From: Anaerococcus tetradius ATCC 35098
GTDB taxonomy: Bacteria > Bacillota > Clostridia > Tissierellales > Peptoniphilaceae
DNA: 49,314 bases
Assembly (NCBI RefSeq): GCF_000159095.1
Contig: NZ_GG666295.1
Location: forward strand, 177,497 to 226,810
Direction of reading: 5' to 3'
The translations under genes were made by a program, and so were the position numbers. Positions 36,119-44,928 of the stretch are shown here, piece by piece (position 1 is the first letter of the stretch; each line of letters starts with the position of its first letter). The notes under the pieces are model-generated. The model searched no databases, had not been told where the DNA came from, and saw only the letters and a program-made list of their open reading frames with translations.

Positions 36119-37108
36119 ATGAAAGAAATCATTTCACCAATTATATTAACAGACTATCTTAATTATTTAAAATCTATTAGAGGCCTATCTTCTAATACAA
36201 TTAGAGAATATAATTATGATTTGAATCTTATGATTAGGTTTATGCTTGTCAGAAAAATATATTATGGTGATTTTGAAAGATTTGATGAACAGTTCGACCC
36301 TGAATCGATTAATAAAATTGTTGACCCCAAATTCTTTGAGACCTTATCCTTGCAGGACTTCTATTCTTATTTAAGTTACTTGGATAATGACAAAAGTGAC
36401 TTAGCTTCAACAAGGTCTAGAAAAATTTCTGCCATAAGATCTTTTTATAAATATTTATTTTCCGAGATTGAAGTTATTGATACAAATATTAGCGATAAAT
36501 TAACTAACCCAAAGATAAGTCAAAGGCAACCTGTTTATCTAACCTTACAAGAAACTGAGAAATTGCTCGAAACTGTTAAAGGAGAACAAAACGAATTCTT
36601 AAAATGTAGAGATTTAGCTATTATATTTACTTTCCTTACTACTGGCATGAGACTTTCTGAACTTGTTAGTGTTAATTTAAGGGATATTTCAAATGATCAT
36701 TTTAACATTATTGGTAAAGGCAATAAAGAAAGAACTATTTATCTAACCAGTAATTGTATAGATCTAATAGAAAAGTATATAGAAGTTAGAGGTAAATATG
36801 TTAAAAACATTGATATTGATGCCCTATTTATCTCAACAAGAAAAAAAAGAATTTCTAATAGGGCTGTTCAAAGTACTATAGATAAATATTTAAAAAAAGC
36901 AGGCTTTGATGTAAGTGTTTACTCAACTCACAAGTTGAGACATACGGCAGCGACCCTAATGTATAAGTATGGAAATGTAGATATAAGAGCATTAAAAGAT
37001 ATCTTAGGGCATGCAAATGTTTCGACCACTCAGATTTATACTCACCTCGATGACGAAGATTTAAAAAATGCTGTAAATAAGAATCCTCTCTCTAATATAG
37101 ATATATAA
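36119..37108 (+). CDS. Tyrosine recombinase, XerC/XerD-like
   Basis: Site-specific DNA recombinase. The N-terminal SAM-like core-binding domain (1 to about 115) is longer than in E. coli XerC, with an insertion around 45-70. The catalytic set is complete: R178 (TGMRLSEL), K200 (GKGNKER), H271 and R274 (HKLRHTAATL), H298 (LGHANVST) and the nucleophile Y307 (IYTH). Length 329 aa. A chromosomal role (dimer resolution) is likely because the gene sits among housekeeping genes with no phage neighbours, but an integrase function cannot be excluded. SD GAGGA (36110-36114) is close to the ATG. Confidence 0.88.
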   Translation: MKEIISPIILTDYLNYLKSIRGLSSNTIREYNYDLNLMIRFMLVRKIYYGDFERFDEQFDPESINKIVDPKFFETLSLQDFYSYLSYLDNDKSDLASTRSRKISAIRSFYKYLFSEIEVIDTNISDKLTNPKISQRQPVYLTLQETEKLLETVKGEQNEFLKCRDLAIIFTFLTTGMRLSELVSVNLRDISNDHFNIIGKGNKERTIYLTSNCIDLIEKYIEVRGKYVKNIDIDALFISTRKKRISNRAVQSTIDKYLKKAGFDVSVYSTHKLRHTAATLMYKYGNVDIRALKDILGHANVSTTQIYTHLDDEDLKNAVNKNPLSNIDI

Positions 37109-37154
37109 AAGCTCAACTATATCCTTAAAAATACAGGATTATAGCTGAGCTTTT
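37107..37154. terminator. Bidirectional terminator between the Xer-like gene and ynbB
   Basis: A 15-bp stem (37107-37121 with 37140-37154) with one mismatch on the plus strand that becomes a G-U pair on the minus strand. AAAAGCTC and GAGCTTTT at the ends give a T-tract in both directions. It separates convergent genes. Confidence 0.72.
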
Positions 37155-37160
37155 ATAAGT

Positions 37161-38438
37161 TTATATATAAGCTTCTTTTTTGAATCTATCTAGTACAATC
37201 TTTAAGGCAAGTTTTCCATGATAGTAGTTAAGACCACCTTGCAAATAAACTATATATGGTGCTCTCAAAGGACCATCAGCTGATAATTCAGATGTAGCTC
37301 CTTCTACAAAACCTCCTGCAGCCATTATAACTGGATCTTCATAGCCTGGCATAGGATAAGCTTCGGGAACGAAGTTAGAGTCAACACTACAAGCTTCTTG
37401 AATAGCCTTGCAGAAAGTCTTGACCTTATCAGGATCTCTTAATATTATTGATTGAACTAAATCTGATCTTGGGTCATCGGTCTTTGGGATTACTTCATAG
37501 CCCAATTTAGCAAAGGCTTTAGCAAATAAGATAGCAACTTTCATAGCTTCTTTTACAATATGAGCAGCAAAATATAATCCCTCCGCAACTAGCCTATTTG
37601 TACCAAAACTTAACCCCTCATCTTTTCCGATTCCGGGAGCTGTCAAGTAATTTGAGCAGTATTCAATGAGATTTTTTTTACCGCATATATAGCCACCTGT
37701 AATGGCTATACCACCACCTAAATTTTTAATTAAAGATCCGGCAACAATATCTGCACCTACTTCAGTAGGTTCTAGAGTTTCTGTAAATTCACCATAGCAA
37801 TTATCTACAAAAACTATGGCCGTAGGATTAGCTTGTCTTATTTTTATAATGGCTTCTTTGATTTCAGAAATAGTAAAAGCTCTTCTTCGGGTATAACCAG
37901 TTGACCTTTGTATCAATACAATCTTTGTTGTATATGTTACAAGATCCTTGATTTTGTCATATTGAATTTTATTTTCATCATCTAAGGCTAATTTATCATA
38001 TATAACACCTTTTTCTAAAAGATTTCCCTTTTTATTACCTGCAATTCCAATAACCTGTTGCATTGTATCATAAGGGTCATCAGTTATCGATACCATCTGG
38101 TCTCCGCTATTTAATAGCGAAAATAAAACTATAGATAAGGCATGAGTTCCTGAAACTATGCTCGGACGAACCAAGGCATCCTCAGTATTAAAAATATCTG
38201 AAAATATAGCCTCAATCTTATCCATTCCCACATCAGCATAGCCATAACCTGTAGCTTGCATAAAGTCTGATGTTTGAAGGTCATTCTTTTTTAAGGCACT
38301 TAAAACCTTTAGTTGATTATACTCAGAAATTTCATCAATTTTCAAAAATTCTTCATGCAATGAACTTTCTATATCTTTGATTTCTTCATCAAAATTGTAA
38401 TCTATTTTATAATTGTCGTAAATATTTTTATAAATCAT
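37161..38438 (-). CDS. ynbB: PLP-dependent enzyme of the methionine gamma-lyase / aluminium-resistance family
   Basis: Cys/Met-metabolism fold type I PLP protein. The PLP lysine is K238 in GSLIKNLGGG, with D212 (VDNCYGEF) for the pyridine nitrogen and SGTHALS (96-102) in the phosphate-binding region. The family is annotated as aluminium resistance protein or methionine gamma-lyase-like; the true substrate is unknown to me. Length 425 aa. It overlaps the end of miaA by 11 nt. The mutS-mutL-miaA-(hfq)-ynbB order is common in Clostridia; hfq is missing here. Confidence 0.85.
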   Translation of the reverse strand: MIYKNIYDNYKIDYNFDEEIKDIESSLHEEFLKIDEISEYNQLKVLSALKKNDLQTSDFMQATGYGYADVGMDKIEAIFSDIFNTEDALVRPSIVSGTHALSIVLFSLLNSGDQMVSITDDPYDTMQQVIGIAGNKKGNLLEKGVIYDKLALDDENKIQYDKIKDLVTYTTKIVLIQRSTGYTRRRAFTISEIKEAIIKIRQANPTAIVFVDNCYGEFTETLEPTEVGADIVAGSLIKNLGGGIAITGGYICGKKNLIEYCSNYLTAPGIGKDEGLSFGTNRLVAEGLYFAAHIVKEAMKVAILFAKAFAKLGYEVIPKTDDPRSDLVQSIILRDPDKVKTFCKAIQEACSVDSNFVPEAYPMPGYEDPVIMAAGGFVEGATSELSADGPLRAPYIVYLQGGLNYYHGKLALKIVLDRFKKEAYI

Positions 38439-39375
38439 AAGCTCCCTTTATTATACTTAAAATTATATCACTTGCATCATCTTTAGTTAACTTATCCATC
38501 TTAATTTCATGGGTAAATCCATAATCTAGATATTTCTTCATCCAAGTTATTTGCCTTTTTGCATAATGTCGGGTGTTTTTTTGAATTAGCTCAATCATTT
38601 CTTCGTAAGTTATTTCATCATTTAAGAAGCTTAGTACTTCTTTGTAGCCTATTGCTGACATAGACTGAGATTTATCAGTTAGCTTGTATTTTCTAACTAA
38701 ATATTTCACTTCTTCTACTAGCCCATCATCTATCATTTTAAGGACTCTATGATTGATTCTTTCATATAACAGATCTCTATTATCATAATTTAGAAAAAAC
38801 ACTAGAGGATTAATATTATCATTTAATTTTCTTTCTCCGCTCCTAATATCTGAAGGAATCTTACCACTTAGATGATAAATTTCTAAGGCTCGAATAATTC
38901 TATTAACTTCATTAGGATGGTATCTTTTGGCAGTTTCAGGGTCAATTTCAGATAAACGCTTATATAAAAATTCATTACCCTTATCAATGGCAAGGGCTTG
39001 TAATTCATTTCTATATCCTTGATCCTTCTTAACTTGACCATAATTCATCTCATAAATTAATGAATCTATATAAAAACCTGTACCACCTGCTACTATAGGA
39101 ATTCTATTATTATCATTGATTTTTTTTACCAAACTTCTAGCCTCTCTTGAAAAATCCTCAACAGAAAAAGGCTGATCAGGATTAATCAAATCTATCATAA
39201 AGTGATCAACTTCAAAAATGTCTTCTGTTTTGTTTGTACCAATATTCATATATCTATAAACTTGTTGGCTATCAGCTGATATTATCTGACTTTCCAAAGA
39301 TTTTGCAAGATTAATTGCTATATCGCTTTTTCCACTAGCCGTAGGGCCAGTTATTACTATTAATCTATTTTTCAA
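38428..39375 (-). CDS. miaA: tRNA dimethylallyltransferase
   Basis: Adds a dimethylallyl group to A37 of tRNAs reading UNN codons. P-loop GPTASGKS at 10-17, the DSQQVYRYMNIGTNK segment, VAGGTGFYIDSLI and the C-terminal QITWMKKY. I chose the TTG at 39375 as start: GGAG lies 7 nt upstream, the protein then begins MKNRLIVITG like other MiaA, and the overlap with mutL shrinks to 11 nt. ATG codons at 39399 and 39390 are in frame but lie deeper in mutL. Length 315 aa from this TTG. Confidence 0.93.
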   Translation of the reverse strand: MKNRLIVITGPTASGKSDIAINLAKSLESQIISADSQQVYRYMNIGTNKTEDIFEVDHFMIDLINPDQPFSVEDFSREARSLVKKINDNNRIPIVAGGTGFYIDSLIYEMNYGQVKKDQGYRNELQALAIDKGNEFLYKRLSEIDPETAKRYHPNEVNRIIRALEIYHLSGKIPSDIRSGERKLNDNINPLVFFLNYDNRDLLYERINHRVLKMIDDGLVEEVKYLVRKYKLTDKSQSMSAIGYKEVLSFLNDEITYEEMIELIQKNTRHYAKRQITWMKKYLDYGFTHEIKMDKLTKDDASDIILSIIKGAYDL

Positions 39376-41209
39376 AATATTTCTCCACATCTTTTTCATT
39401 TATTTTTATAAGAGTTGCTTTGCCATCGCTAGTTTTATATGGATTAGCCATAGCTGATATGTCTTTAATTAAGGCGAAAGCCTCTTTTTCACCAATCTTA
39501 TCTCCCTTCCTAAAAATATATGAAAGGTTCAGTTTCCTAAGCTTGTTATAAAGATAATCTACATCCCTGTCATAATCAATATCAATAAGATCATAGAAAA
39601 ATTTATCATTTTCTGGAATTTCAAAAATAAAAGGAGTTGACCTTATAATTATTGACTCATCACTTATAATTTCAGCGTCAAAACCTAAGTTATTTATGAA
39701 TTCTTTTTTACTATTAAATTTTTCAAAATCATTTCTATTTAACTTTATTATTATAGGATCTAGTAAAATTTGTTTATCAATTGATTTATTGGATAATTGC
39801 TTAATAAACTTATCAAAGTTAATCTTCTCCGATGCCCTTCTATGGTCTAAAATATAAAGTTCATCTTTCTTTTCAAATAAGGAATATCTATTAAAAATAG
39901 AACACTTATAGCTTAAAAACTCAAAGTCCTCCAAATATGTTTGTTCTTCGAATTCTTCTTTAGGCTGATTTTTATTTGAAATAGATATTTTTCTTTTATC
40001 TTCAATACTGTCATTTTGAACGTCTAATTCTATATTATTGTTAAAGAAATCATCAAGCGACTTAGATTTATAATCTTTTTTTTCTTTAGTTTTGTACAAA
40101 TTACTCTTATTCTCTTCTTTGGCGAAAGAAGATACTTTGTTATATTTATTGAGAATTTGTCCATAATCAGAAAAATCCATTAAATCTTCGCTAGTTTCTG
40201 TCCTTACATCTATCTCTTTGGCCTTATTGTTCTCCCCTAATTTTATGCTAAGGGTTCCATCAATTAATTCTATAAGTTCATCTTCATAGGAAAACTTAAT
40301 ACTCCTCTTATTAGGATGAACGTTAACATCGAGATTTTTAGGATTAGTACTAATATAGATAAAATAAACTGGAAATCTAGCATTAGGAATAAGACCCCTA
40401 TAATTTAGCTCGATCCTATCCCTAATCAAGTCACTATCAACTAGGCGATTATTAATATAGATATATTGTACGGATCTGTTGCCCCTATAATAGTTAGAAT
40501 TTGATATATAGCCATTAATTTTGTAGATATCATTTTTAGCTTTAAGGCTAATTAAATTTTCACCTAAACTATCATCAAGGAGTTTTGAGATTCTTACTTT
40601 CAAGTCCTCATTTTTATTAGTTGAAAATTCAATATTGTCATTTTTTATAAATTTAAAAGATATATCTTTATAACCAATAGCAAAAGCGTACATTAGTCTA
40701 CTTATACGATTTGCTTCGAGCGTATCAGATTTAAGAAATCTCCTACGAACAGGTATATCTCTAAACAAGTCTTTAACAACAATACTAGTTCCCGTATTAG
40801 TAGCTATACTTGTTAAAGAAGATTTACCATTATCAAAATTTATCTTACTTCCTATATCTTCAAAATCAGTTTTACTTATAGCGGTTAGTTGGCTAACAGT
40901 GACAATACTTGCGAGAGCTTCACCCCTAAAACCTAACGAATATATATCATATAAATCATTAAAGTCTTTAATCTTTGATGTAGCGTGTTTACTAAAGGCA
41001 AGTTCAATCTCACCTCTTGCTATTCCACAACCATTATCTGTAACCCTTATATAAGTCTTACCACCATTTTTTATTTCGACGGTGATAGTATCCGCTCCAG
41101 AATCTATAGAATTTTCGACTAATTCCTTGATGATTGAAACTGGAGATTCTATAACTTCACCAGCCGCTATCTTTTCGATAGTCTGATCGTCCAATTTTAT
41201 TATAGTCAT
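39365..41209 (-). CDS. mutL: DNA mismatch repair protein MutL
   Basis: Matchmaker ATPase between MutS and downstream repair steps. The GHKL ATPase is complete: E29 and N33 (KELVENSIDSG), DNGCGI (58-63), GFRGEALASI (93-102) and NVHPNK. A poorly conserved linker (about 325-430) leads to the dimerisation domain. There the endonuclease motif usual in species without MutH (DQHAxxExxxxE) reads D455-H-R-R-A-S-E461-K-I-N-F-D466, and the C-terminal CPHGRP-type motif is NPYKTSDG (from N589). Nicking activity is therefore doubtful. Length 614 aa. It overlaps mutS by 1 nt. Confidence 0.94.
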   Translation of the reverse strand: MTIIKLDDQTIEKIAAGEVIESPVSIIKELVENSIDSGADTITVEIKNGGKTYIRVTDNGCGIARGEIELAFSKHATSKIKDFNDLYDIYSLGFRGEALASIVTVSQLTAISKTDFEDIGSKINFDNGKSSLTSIATNTGTSIVVKDLFRDIPVRRRFLKSDTLEANRISRLMYAFAIGYKDISFKFIKNDNIEFSTNKNEDLKVRISKLLDDSLGENLISLKAKNDIYKINGYISNSNYYRGNRSVQYIYINNRLVDSDLIRDRIELNYRGLIPNARFPVYFIYISTNPKNLDVNVHPNKRSIKFSYEDELIELIDGTLSIKLGENNKAKEIDVRTETSEDLMDFSDYGQILNKYNKVSSFAKEENKSNLYKTKEKKDYKSKSLDDFFNNNIELDVQNDSIEDKRKISISNKNQPKEEFEEQTYLEDFEFLSYKCSIFNRYSLFEKKDELYILDHRRASEKINFDKFIKQLSNKSIDKQILLDPIIIKLNRNDFEKFNSKKEFINNLGFDAEIISDESIIIRSTPFIFEIPENDKFFYDLIDIDYDRDVDYLYNKLRKLNLSYIFRKGDKIGEKEAFALIKDISAMANPYKTSDGKATLIKINEKDVEKYFEK

Positions 41210-43815
41210 TACAATTCTCCAATTTTCTTTAATAAATCATTTAGTTTATTAATCGCTTCTATTGGTGTTAGGCTATTTATATCTACAGCTGAAGCAAGAT
41301 TTTTTATAGCAAGTATTTTTTGATTTGATATATCTGCGATAGAAGATGATAATTCCTTACTTTTATTTATTTCAAATATCTCATTCGTAGATAATTTGTC
41401 CATAATTATTTTAGCGTTATCGATTATTTCATTAGGCAAACCACTTAGTTTTGCAACCTCTATCCCGTACGATCTATCAGATTTACCCTTTTTTATTTTC
41501 CTTAAAAATACTAGATTATTATTTTCTTCTAATATTTCTATTTTAAGATTTGTTACATTTTCTAGTTCATCTTCTAGAATGGTTAGTTCATGAAAATGTG
41601 TTGCGAATACAGTCTTAACTTTCTTGTGCTTACTTAGATACTCGACTATAGCCATAGCTATACTAAGACCATCATCAGAAGAGGTTCCCCTACCTACTTC
41701 ATCTAATATTACAAAAGAATCCTTAGTAGAATTTTTTAATATATTACTTACCTCATTCATTTCTAACATGAAGGTCGACTCGCCCTTAGAAATATTATCG
41801 CTTGCTCCAATTCTTGTAAAAACTTGATCACAAATTGATATTTCACAAGCTTTTGCAGGTACGAAAGAGCCAATTTGAGCAAGGATTATAATTATTGCCA
41901 TTTGCCTCATATAAGTCGATTTACCAGCCATATTAGGCCCAGTTATTATTTGAATAAGATTTTCTCTACTACCTATGTCGGTGTCATTTGGAATAAATTC
42001 ATTCTCTTTTAGATTATTTTCTATAACCGGATGTCTACCATCCTTAATTTTTATAATATTGTCATCTCTTAGCTTTGGCCTTACATAAGAATTTTCTAGG
42101 GCTATTTTTGCAAATGTGTTCAAGGCATCAATCATAGCAAGCATCTTAGCGAGAGCTTGTAACTTTATAGTATTTGCCAGTATTTTTTCTCTAATATTTG
42201 AAAAAATCTTATATTCTAGCTCATTAAGCTTATCTTTTCCACCCAAAATTATATTAGCAATCTCTTCCAATCTCTCACTAGTATATCTTTCTTGATTTTT
42301 TAGAGTTTGTTTTCTGACATAGTTTTTTGGGACCTTATCCAAGTTAGCCTTAGTTATTTCAATAGAATAACCATTATTTTTATTAAAAACTATTTTATAA
42401 TTTTTAATAGCAGTTTTTTCTTTCTCCTCATTTTCATATAAAATCAAATCGCTTTGAGCATTTTTAGAAGCTATTTTTAGAGAATCAAGCTCTGTATTGT
42501 ATTTATCTTTTATTATCCCACCCTCGCTTATCCCTAGGGGCGGATCATCTACAATAGCTTTATCAATCAGTTCATATATATCGCTAACATCTGGCAGATT
42601 TAAAGCTATATTTCTTATATGCTCACTTTCACTTGCTTCTAGTATTTCTCTAAGTTTGGGCATATTTGCTATAGAGTTTTTTATCGAAATAAAATCCCTT
42701 GCGTTTGCTCTTTTGTAGGATATTTTTGCAATAAGTCTTTCTAGGTCGTAAACATCTGATAAAATATTGGAAATATTGTTAGAAAGAATCCTATCTTCAA
42801 GGAAGCTTTCAACTATATCAAGTCTCCTATTTATTTTATCCCTATCAATAAGAGGTCTTTCCAAATATTCATTTATTAGCCTAGATCCCATCACGGTATC
42901 AGCTTTATCTAAAATACTTAAAAGTGTGTTTTCTTTGGTATTATTATTTAAGTTTCTATGAAGCTCCAAATTCCTTCTTGTATTTGCCTCAAGCTGCATA
43001 TAATCGTTTATTTCTAAAACTTCAATATTGTTAATGTGGCTTAGGTTATCCTTATGATACTTATAAATATAATCAATTAAATTAGCTAAGGACAAGATAG
43101 CTAATCTCATATTAGAGATTTTTTTGAAATTCGTTTCACCGAGATGATTCTTAATCATACTTGCTCTATTAAGATAGTCCTTTGGATTTTCTATATAATT
43201 AAGAAAGATTTCATTATCATTGAAATATCTTTTCAATACATTATCTGAAAAATCTGAATTAATTAGGATTTCTGAAGGATTGATTCTTTCAATTTGATCT
43301 ATTGCCTTTTTTGCTAAAGACGAACTAAGTCCCTTTATTTCAAGGCAAACTAGTTTACCAGTAGATATATCGCAATAGCTTATAGATAGACCATAATCAT
43401 TTTGAAATAATGATAAAAGATAATTATTCTCCCTATTATCCAAGGATTCCATATCAGTAATAGTACCAGGAGTAATTACCCTAGTTATAGCTCTTTTTAC
43501 AAGCCCCTTAGCTTCTTTAGGATCTTCTACCTGATCACATAAGGCCACCTTATAGCCCTGCTTTACCAACTTAAAAGCGTAGCTATCAATAACATGATGA
43601 GGTACTCCACACATGGGTGCCTTTTTCTCATGTCCGCAATCCTTACCAGTCAAAGTTAGAGATAAGGCCTTACTTGTTATAATCGCATCATCAAAAAAAC
43701 TTTCATAAAAATCGCCTACCCTGTATAAGAGTATAGAATCTCTAAAATCATTTTTTACATCTACATAATGTTTTAGCATAGGAGTAAGTTTATCGTACTT
43801 AAAATTGCTCTTCAT
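41209..43815 (-). CDS. mutS: DNA mismatch repair protein MutS
   Basis: Recognises mismatches and small loops. The mismatch-reading Phe-x-Glu is F36/E38 (GDFYESF), the same positions as in E. coli. Connector, lever and clamp domains lead to the ABC-type ATPase with Walker A GPNMAGKST (626-634, K632) and DEVGRGTSS. Length 868 aa, full size. GGAG precedes the ATG. It is separated by a terminator from the gene upstream and is translationally coupled to mutL through TAATG. Confidence 0.97.
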   Translation of the reverse strand: MKSNFKYDKLTPMLKHYVDVKNDFRDSILLYRVGDFYESFFDDAIITSKALSLTLTGKDCGHEKKAPMCGVPHHVIDSYAFKLVKQGYKVALCDQVEDPKEAKGLVKRAITRVITPGTITDMESLDNRENNYLLSLFQNDYGLSISYCDISTGKLVCLEIKGLSSSLAKKAIDQIERINPSEILINSDFSDNVLKRYFNDNEIFLNYIENPKDYLNRASMIKNHLGETNFKKISNMRLAILSLANLIDYIYKYHKDNLSHINNIEVLEINDYMQLEANTRRNLELHRNLNNNTKENTLLSILDKADTVMGSRLINEYLERPLIDRDKINRRLDIVESFLEDRILSNNISNILSDVYDLERLIAKISYKRANARDFISIKNSIANMPKLREILEASESEHIRNIALNLPDVSDIYELIDKAIVDDPPLGISEGGIIKDKYNTELDSLKIASKNAQSDLILYENEEKEKTAIKNYKIVFNKNNGYSIEITKANLDKVPKNYVRKQTLKNQERYTSERLEEIANIILGGKDKLNELEYKIFSNIREKILANTIKLQALAKMLAMIDALNTFAKIALENSYVRPKLRDDNIIKIKDGRHPVIENNLKENEFIPNDTDIGSRENLIQIITGPNMAGKSTYMRQMAIIIILAQIGSFVPAKACEISICDQVFTRIGASDNISKGESTFMLEMNEVSNILKNSTKDSFVILDEVGRGTSSDDGLSIAMAIVEYLSKHKKVKTVFATHFHELTILEDELENVTNLKIEILEENNNLVFLRKIKKGKSDRSYGIEVAKLSGLPNEIIDNAKIIMDKLSTNEIFEINKSKELSSSIADISNQKILAIKNLASAVDINSLTPIEAINKLNDLLKKIGEL

Positions 43816-43847
43816 TTTAACTCCATTTCATAAATTTATAGCCTAGC

Positions 43848-43876
43848 AAAAAAATACTCATGCCTAACATGAGTAT
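43848..43876 (-). terminator. Terminator of the dut operon
   Basis: ATACTCATG (43854-43862) and CATGAGTAT (43868-43876) pair over 9 bp with a 5-nt loop; on the minus strand seven T residues follow. It overlaps the end of the small membrane-protein gene and separates it from mutS. Confidence 0.85.
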
Positions 43877-44409
43877 TACTGTATATTTAAAAGCTTAGCG
43901 TCCTTTACCCAAGAGGATTTGTTATCGCTTGTAGTATCTATTATCGAAAATGTTCCCATTGAATCATCATAATCCCTGTTAGCTTTGTTATTAATCTTAT
44001 ATACAAGAAGAACCCTATTTACTTCCAAAGCAACAGACATCGGAAAAGTAGTAGTATTACCATTAGAATCCTCTATAAGTAAATCTGGAGCTTCCTCTAG
44101 ATTATAACCTAAATCACCTAAGAGTTTTTCTAGGGCAACTCCTGTTAATTCAACAACTTCAAGCCCTTTATTTATTCTAACCTTCTGTTTTATAGCTTTA
44201 AGCGATCTAATTTCTCTTAAAGAATAAGAATGTTGGATATTATCGCTATCCCTAATTACAATGATTTCTTTATCATATTTTTTCAAATAATAATCAGATA
44301 TCGTATTTTTAACAAATATAATCAGAAAAATTGCCAATACTAGGCTTATTAAGCTTAAATATATCTTATACTTGTTCTTTTTAAATCTTTTATACATCCT
44401 ATTTTTCAT
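43876..44409 (-). CDS. Membrane-anchored protein with a possible SUOX-like extracellular domain
   Basis: Not confidently recognised. A basic N-terminus (about 1-15) is followed by one hydrophobic helix (about 16-35), giving an N-in, C-out topology; 177 aa. The outer part has the run VVELTGVALEKLLGDLGY, then LLIEDSNGNTTTFPMSVAL and VLLVYKINNK, and ends with SWVKDAKLLNI. This order resembles the sulfite-oxidase-type molybdopterin-binding fold (GVPLxDLL, then an acceptor-like strand, then VKWV), but no cofactor cysteine is present. That link is inference by eye. It starts in the dut stop codon (TAATG), so the two are co-translated. Confidence 0.6.
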   Translation of the reverse strand: MKNRMYKRFKKNKYKIYLSLISLVLAIFLIIFVKNTISDYYLKKYDKEIIVIRDSDNIQHSYSLREIRSLKAIKQKVRINKGLEVVELTGVALEKLLGDLGYNLEEAPDLLIEDSNGNTTTFPMSVALEVNRVLLVYKINNKANRDYDDSMGTFSIIDTTSDNKSSWVKDAKLLNIQ

Positions 44410-44843
44410 TACTGACCTGTTGAACCGAATCCATCTTCTCCCCTGGCTGAATCATTCAAATTATCTACAAGCTCTATGTCACACCTTTGGTATGGTTGTA
44501 TGATTAATTGAGCTAATCGATCACCATTTTTTATGACTTGTGTTTCCTTGCCATAGTTATAAAAGAACACCATAATCTCGCCCCTATAATCAGAATCAAT
44601 TACACCAATTGTATTAGAAAGCATAAGTTGTTTTTTTACACCTGTAGAAGATCTAGGATATACTCCTCCAAAGTATCCTTCTGGAATCTCTACCCTAACA
44701 CCAGTATGAACCTTAACTGTTTCTCCTGCTTTAACGATTATATCTTTATCTGTGTATGAATATAAATCTAAACCTGCTGCATGGGCTGTTCCATAAGAAG
44801 GAATTTTAGATTCAACAATCATTTTAAGTTTTTTATTATTCAT
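44409..44843 (-). CDS. dut: Deoxyuridine triphosphatase (dUTPase), trimeric type
   Basis: Hydrolyses dUTP to dUMP, keeping uracil out of DNA and feeding thymidylate synthesis. All five motifs are present: AGLDLYS (23-29), PRSSTGVK (63-70), GVIDSDYRGE (80-89, catalytic D83), GDRLAQL (107-113) and RGEDGFGSTG (134-143, the P-loop-like tail closing over the substrate). Length 144 aa. SD GGTGG precedes the ATG. Divergent from pepT. Confidence 0.96.
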   Translation of the reverse strand: MNNKKLKMIVESKIPSYGTAHAAGLDLYSYTDKDIIVKAGETVKVHTGVRVEIPEGYFGGVYPRSSTGVKKQLMLSNTIGVIDSDYRGEIMVFFYNYGKETQVIKNGDRLAQLIIQPYQRCDIELVDNLNDSARGEDGFGSTGQ

Positions 44844-44864
44844 AATCCCACCTTTTCTCTATTT

Positions 44865-44873
44865 AATATACCA
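44865..44873 (-). promoter_or_regulatory. dut promoter (extended -10)
   Basis: On the minus strand TGG-TATATT occupies 44873-44865, about 20 nt before the dut start. The -35 region overlaps the pepT promoter region. Confidence 0.45.
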
Positions 44874-44901
44874 ATATTCGTTAACTTTACAATCTTTAGA
44901 G

Positions 44902-44907
44902 TATAAT
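44902..44907 (+). promoter_or_regulatory. pepT -10 element
   Basis: A consensus TATAAT, 21 nt before the pepT ATG; a weak -35 (GTTAAC, 44880-44885) lies 16 nt upstream. The SD AAAGGAAGG follows. Confidence 0.45.
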
Positions 44908-44928
44908 TAAAAGAAAGGAAGGTGTAAT

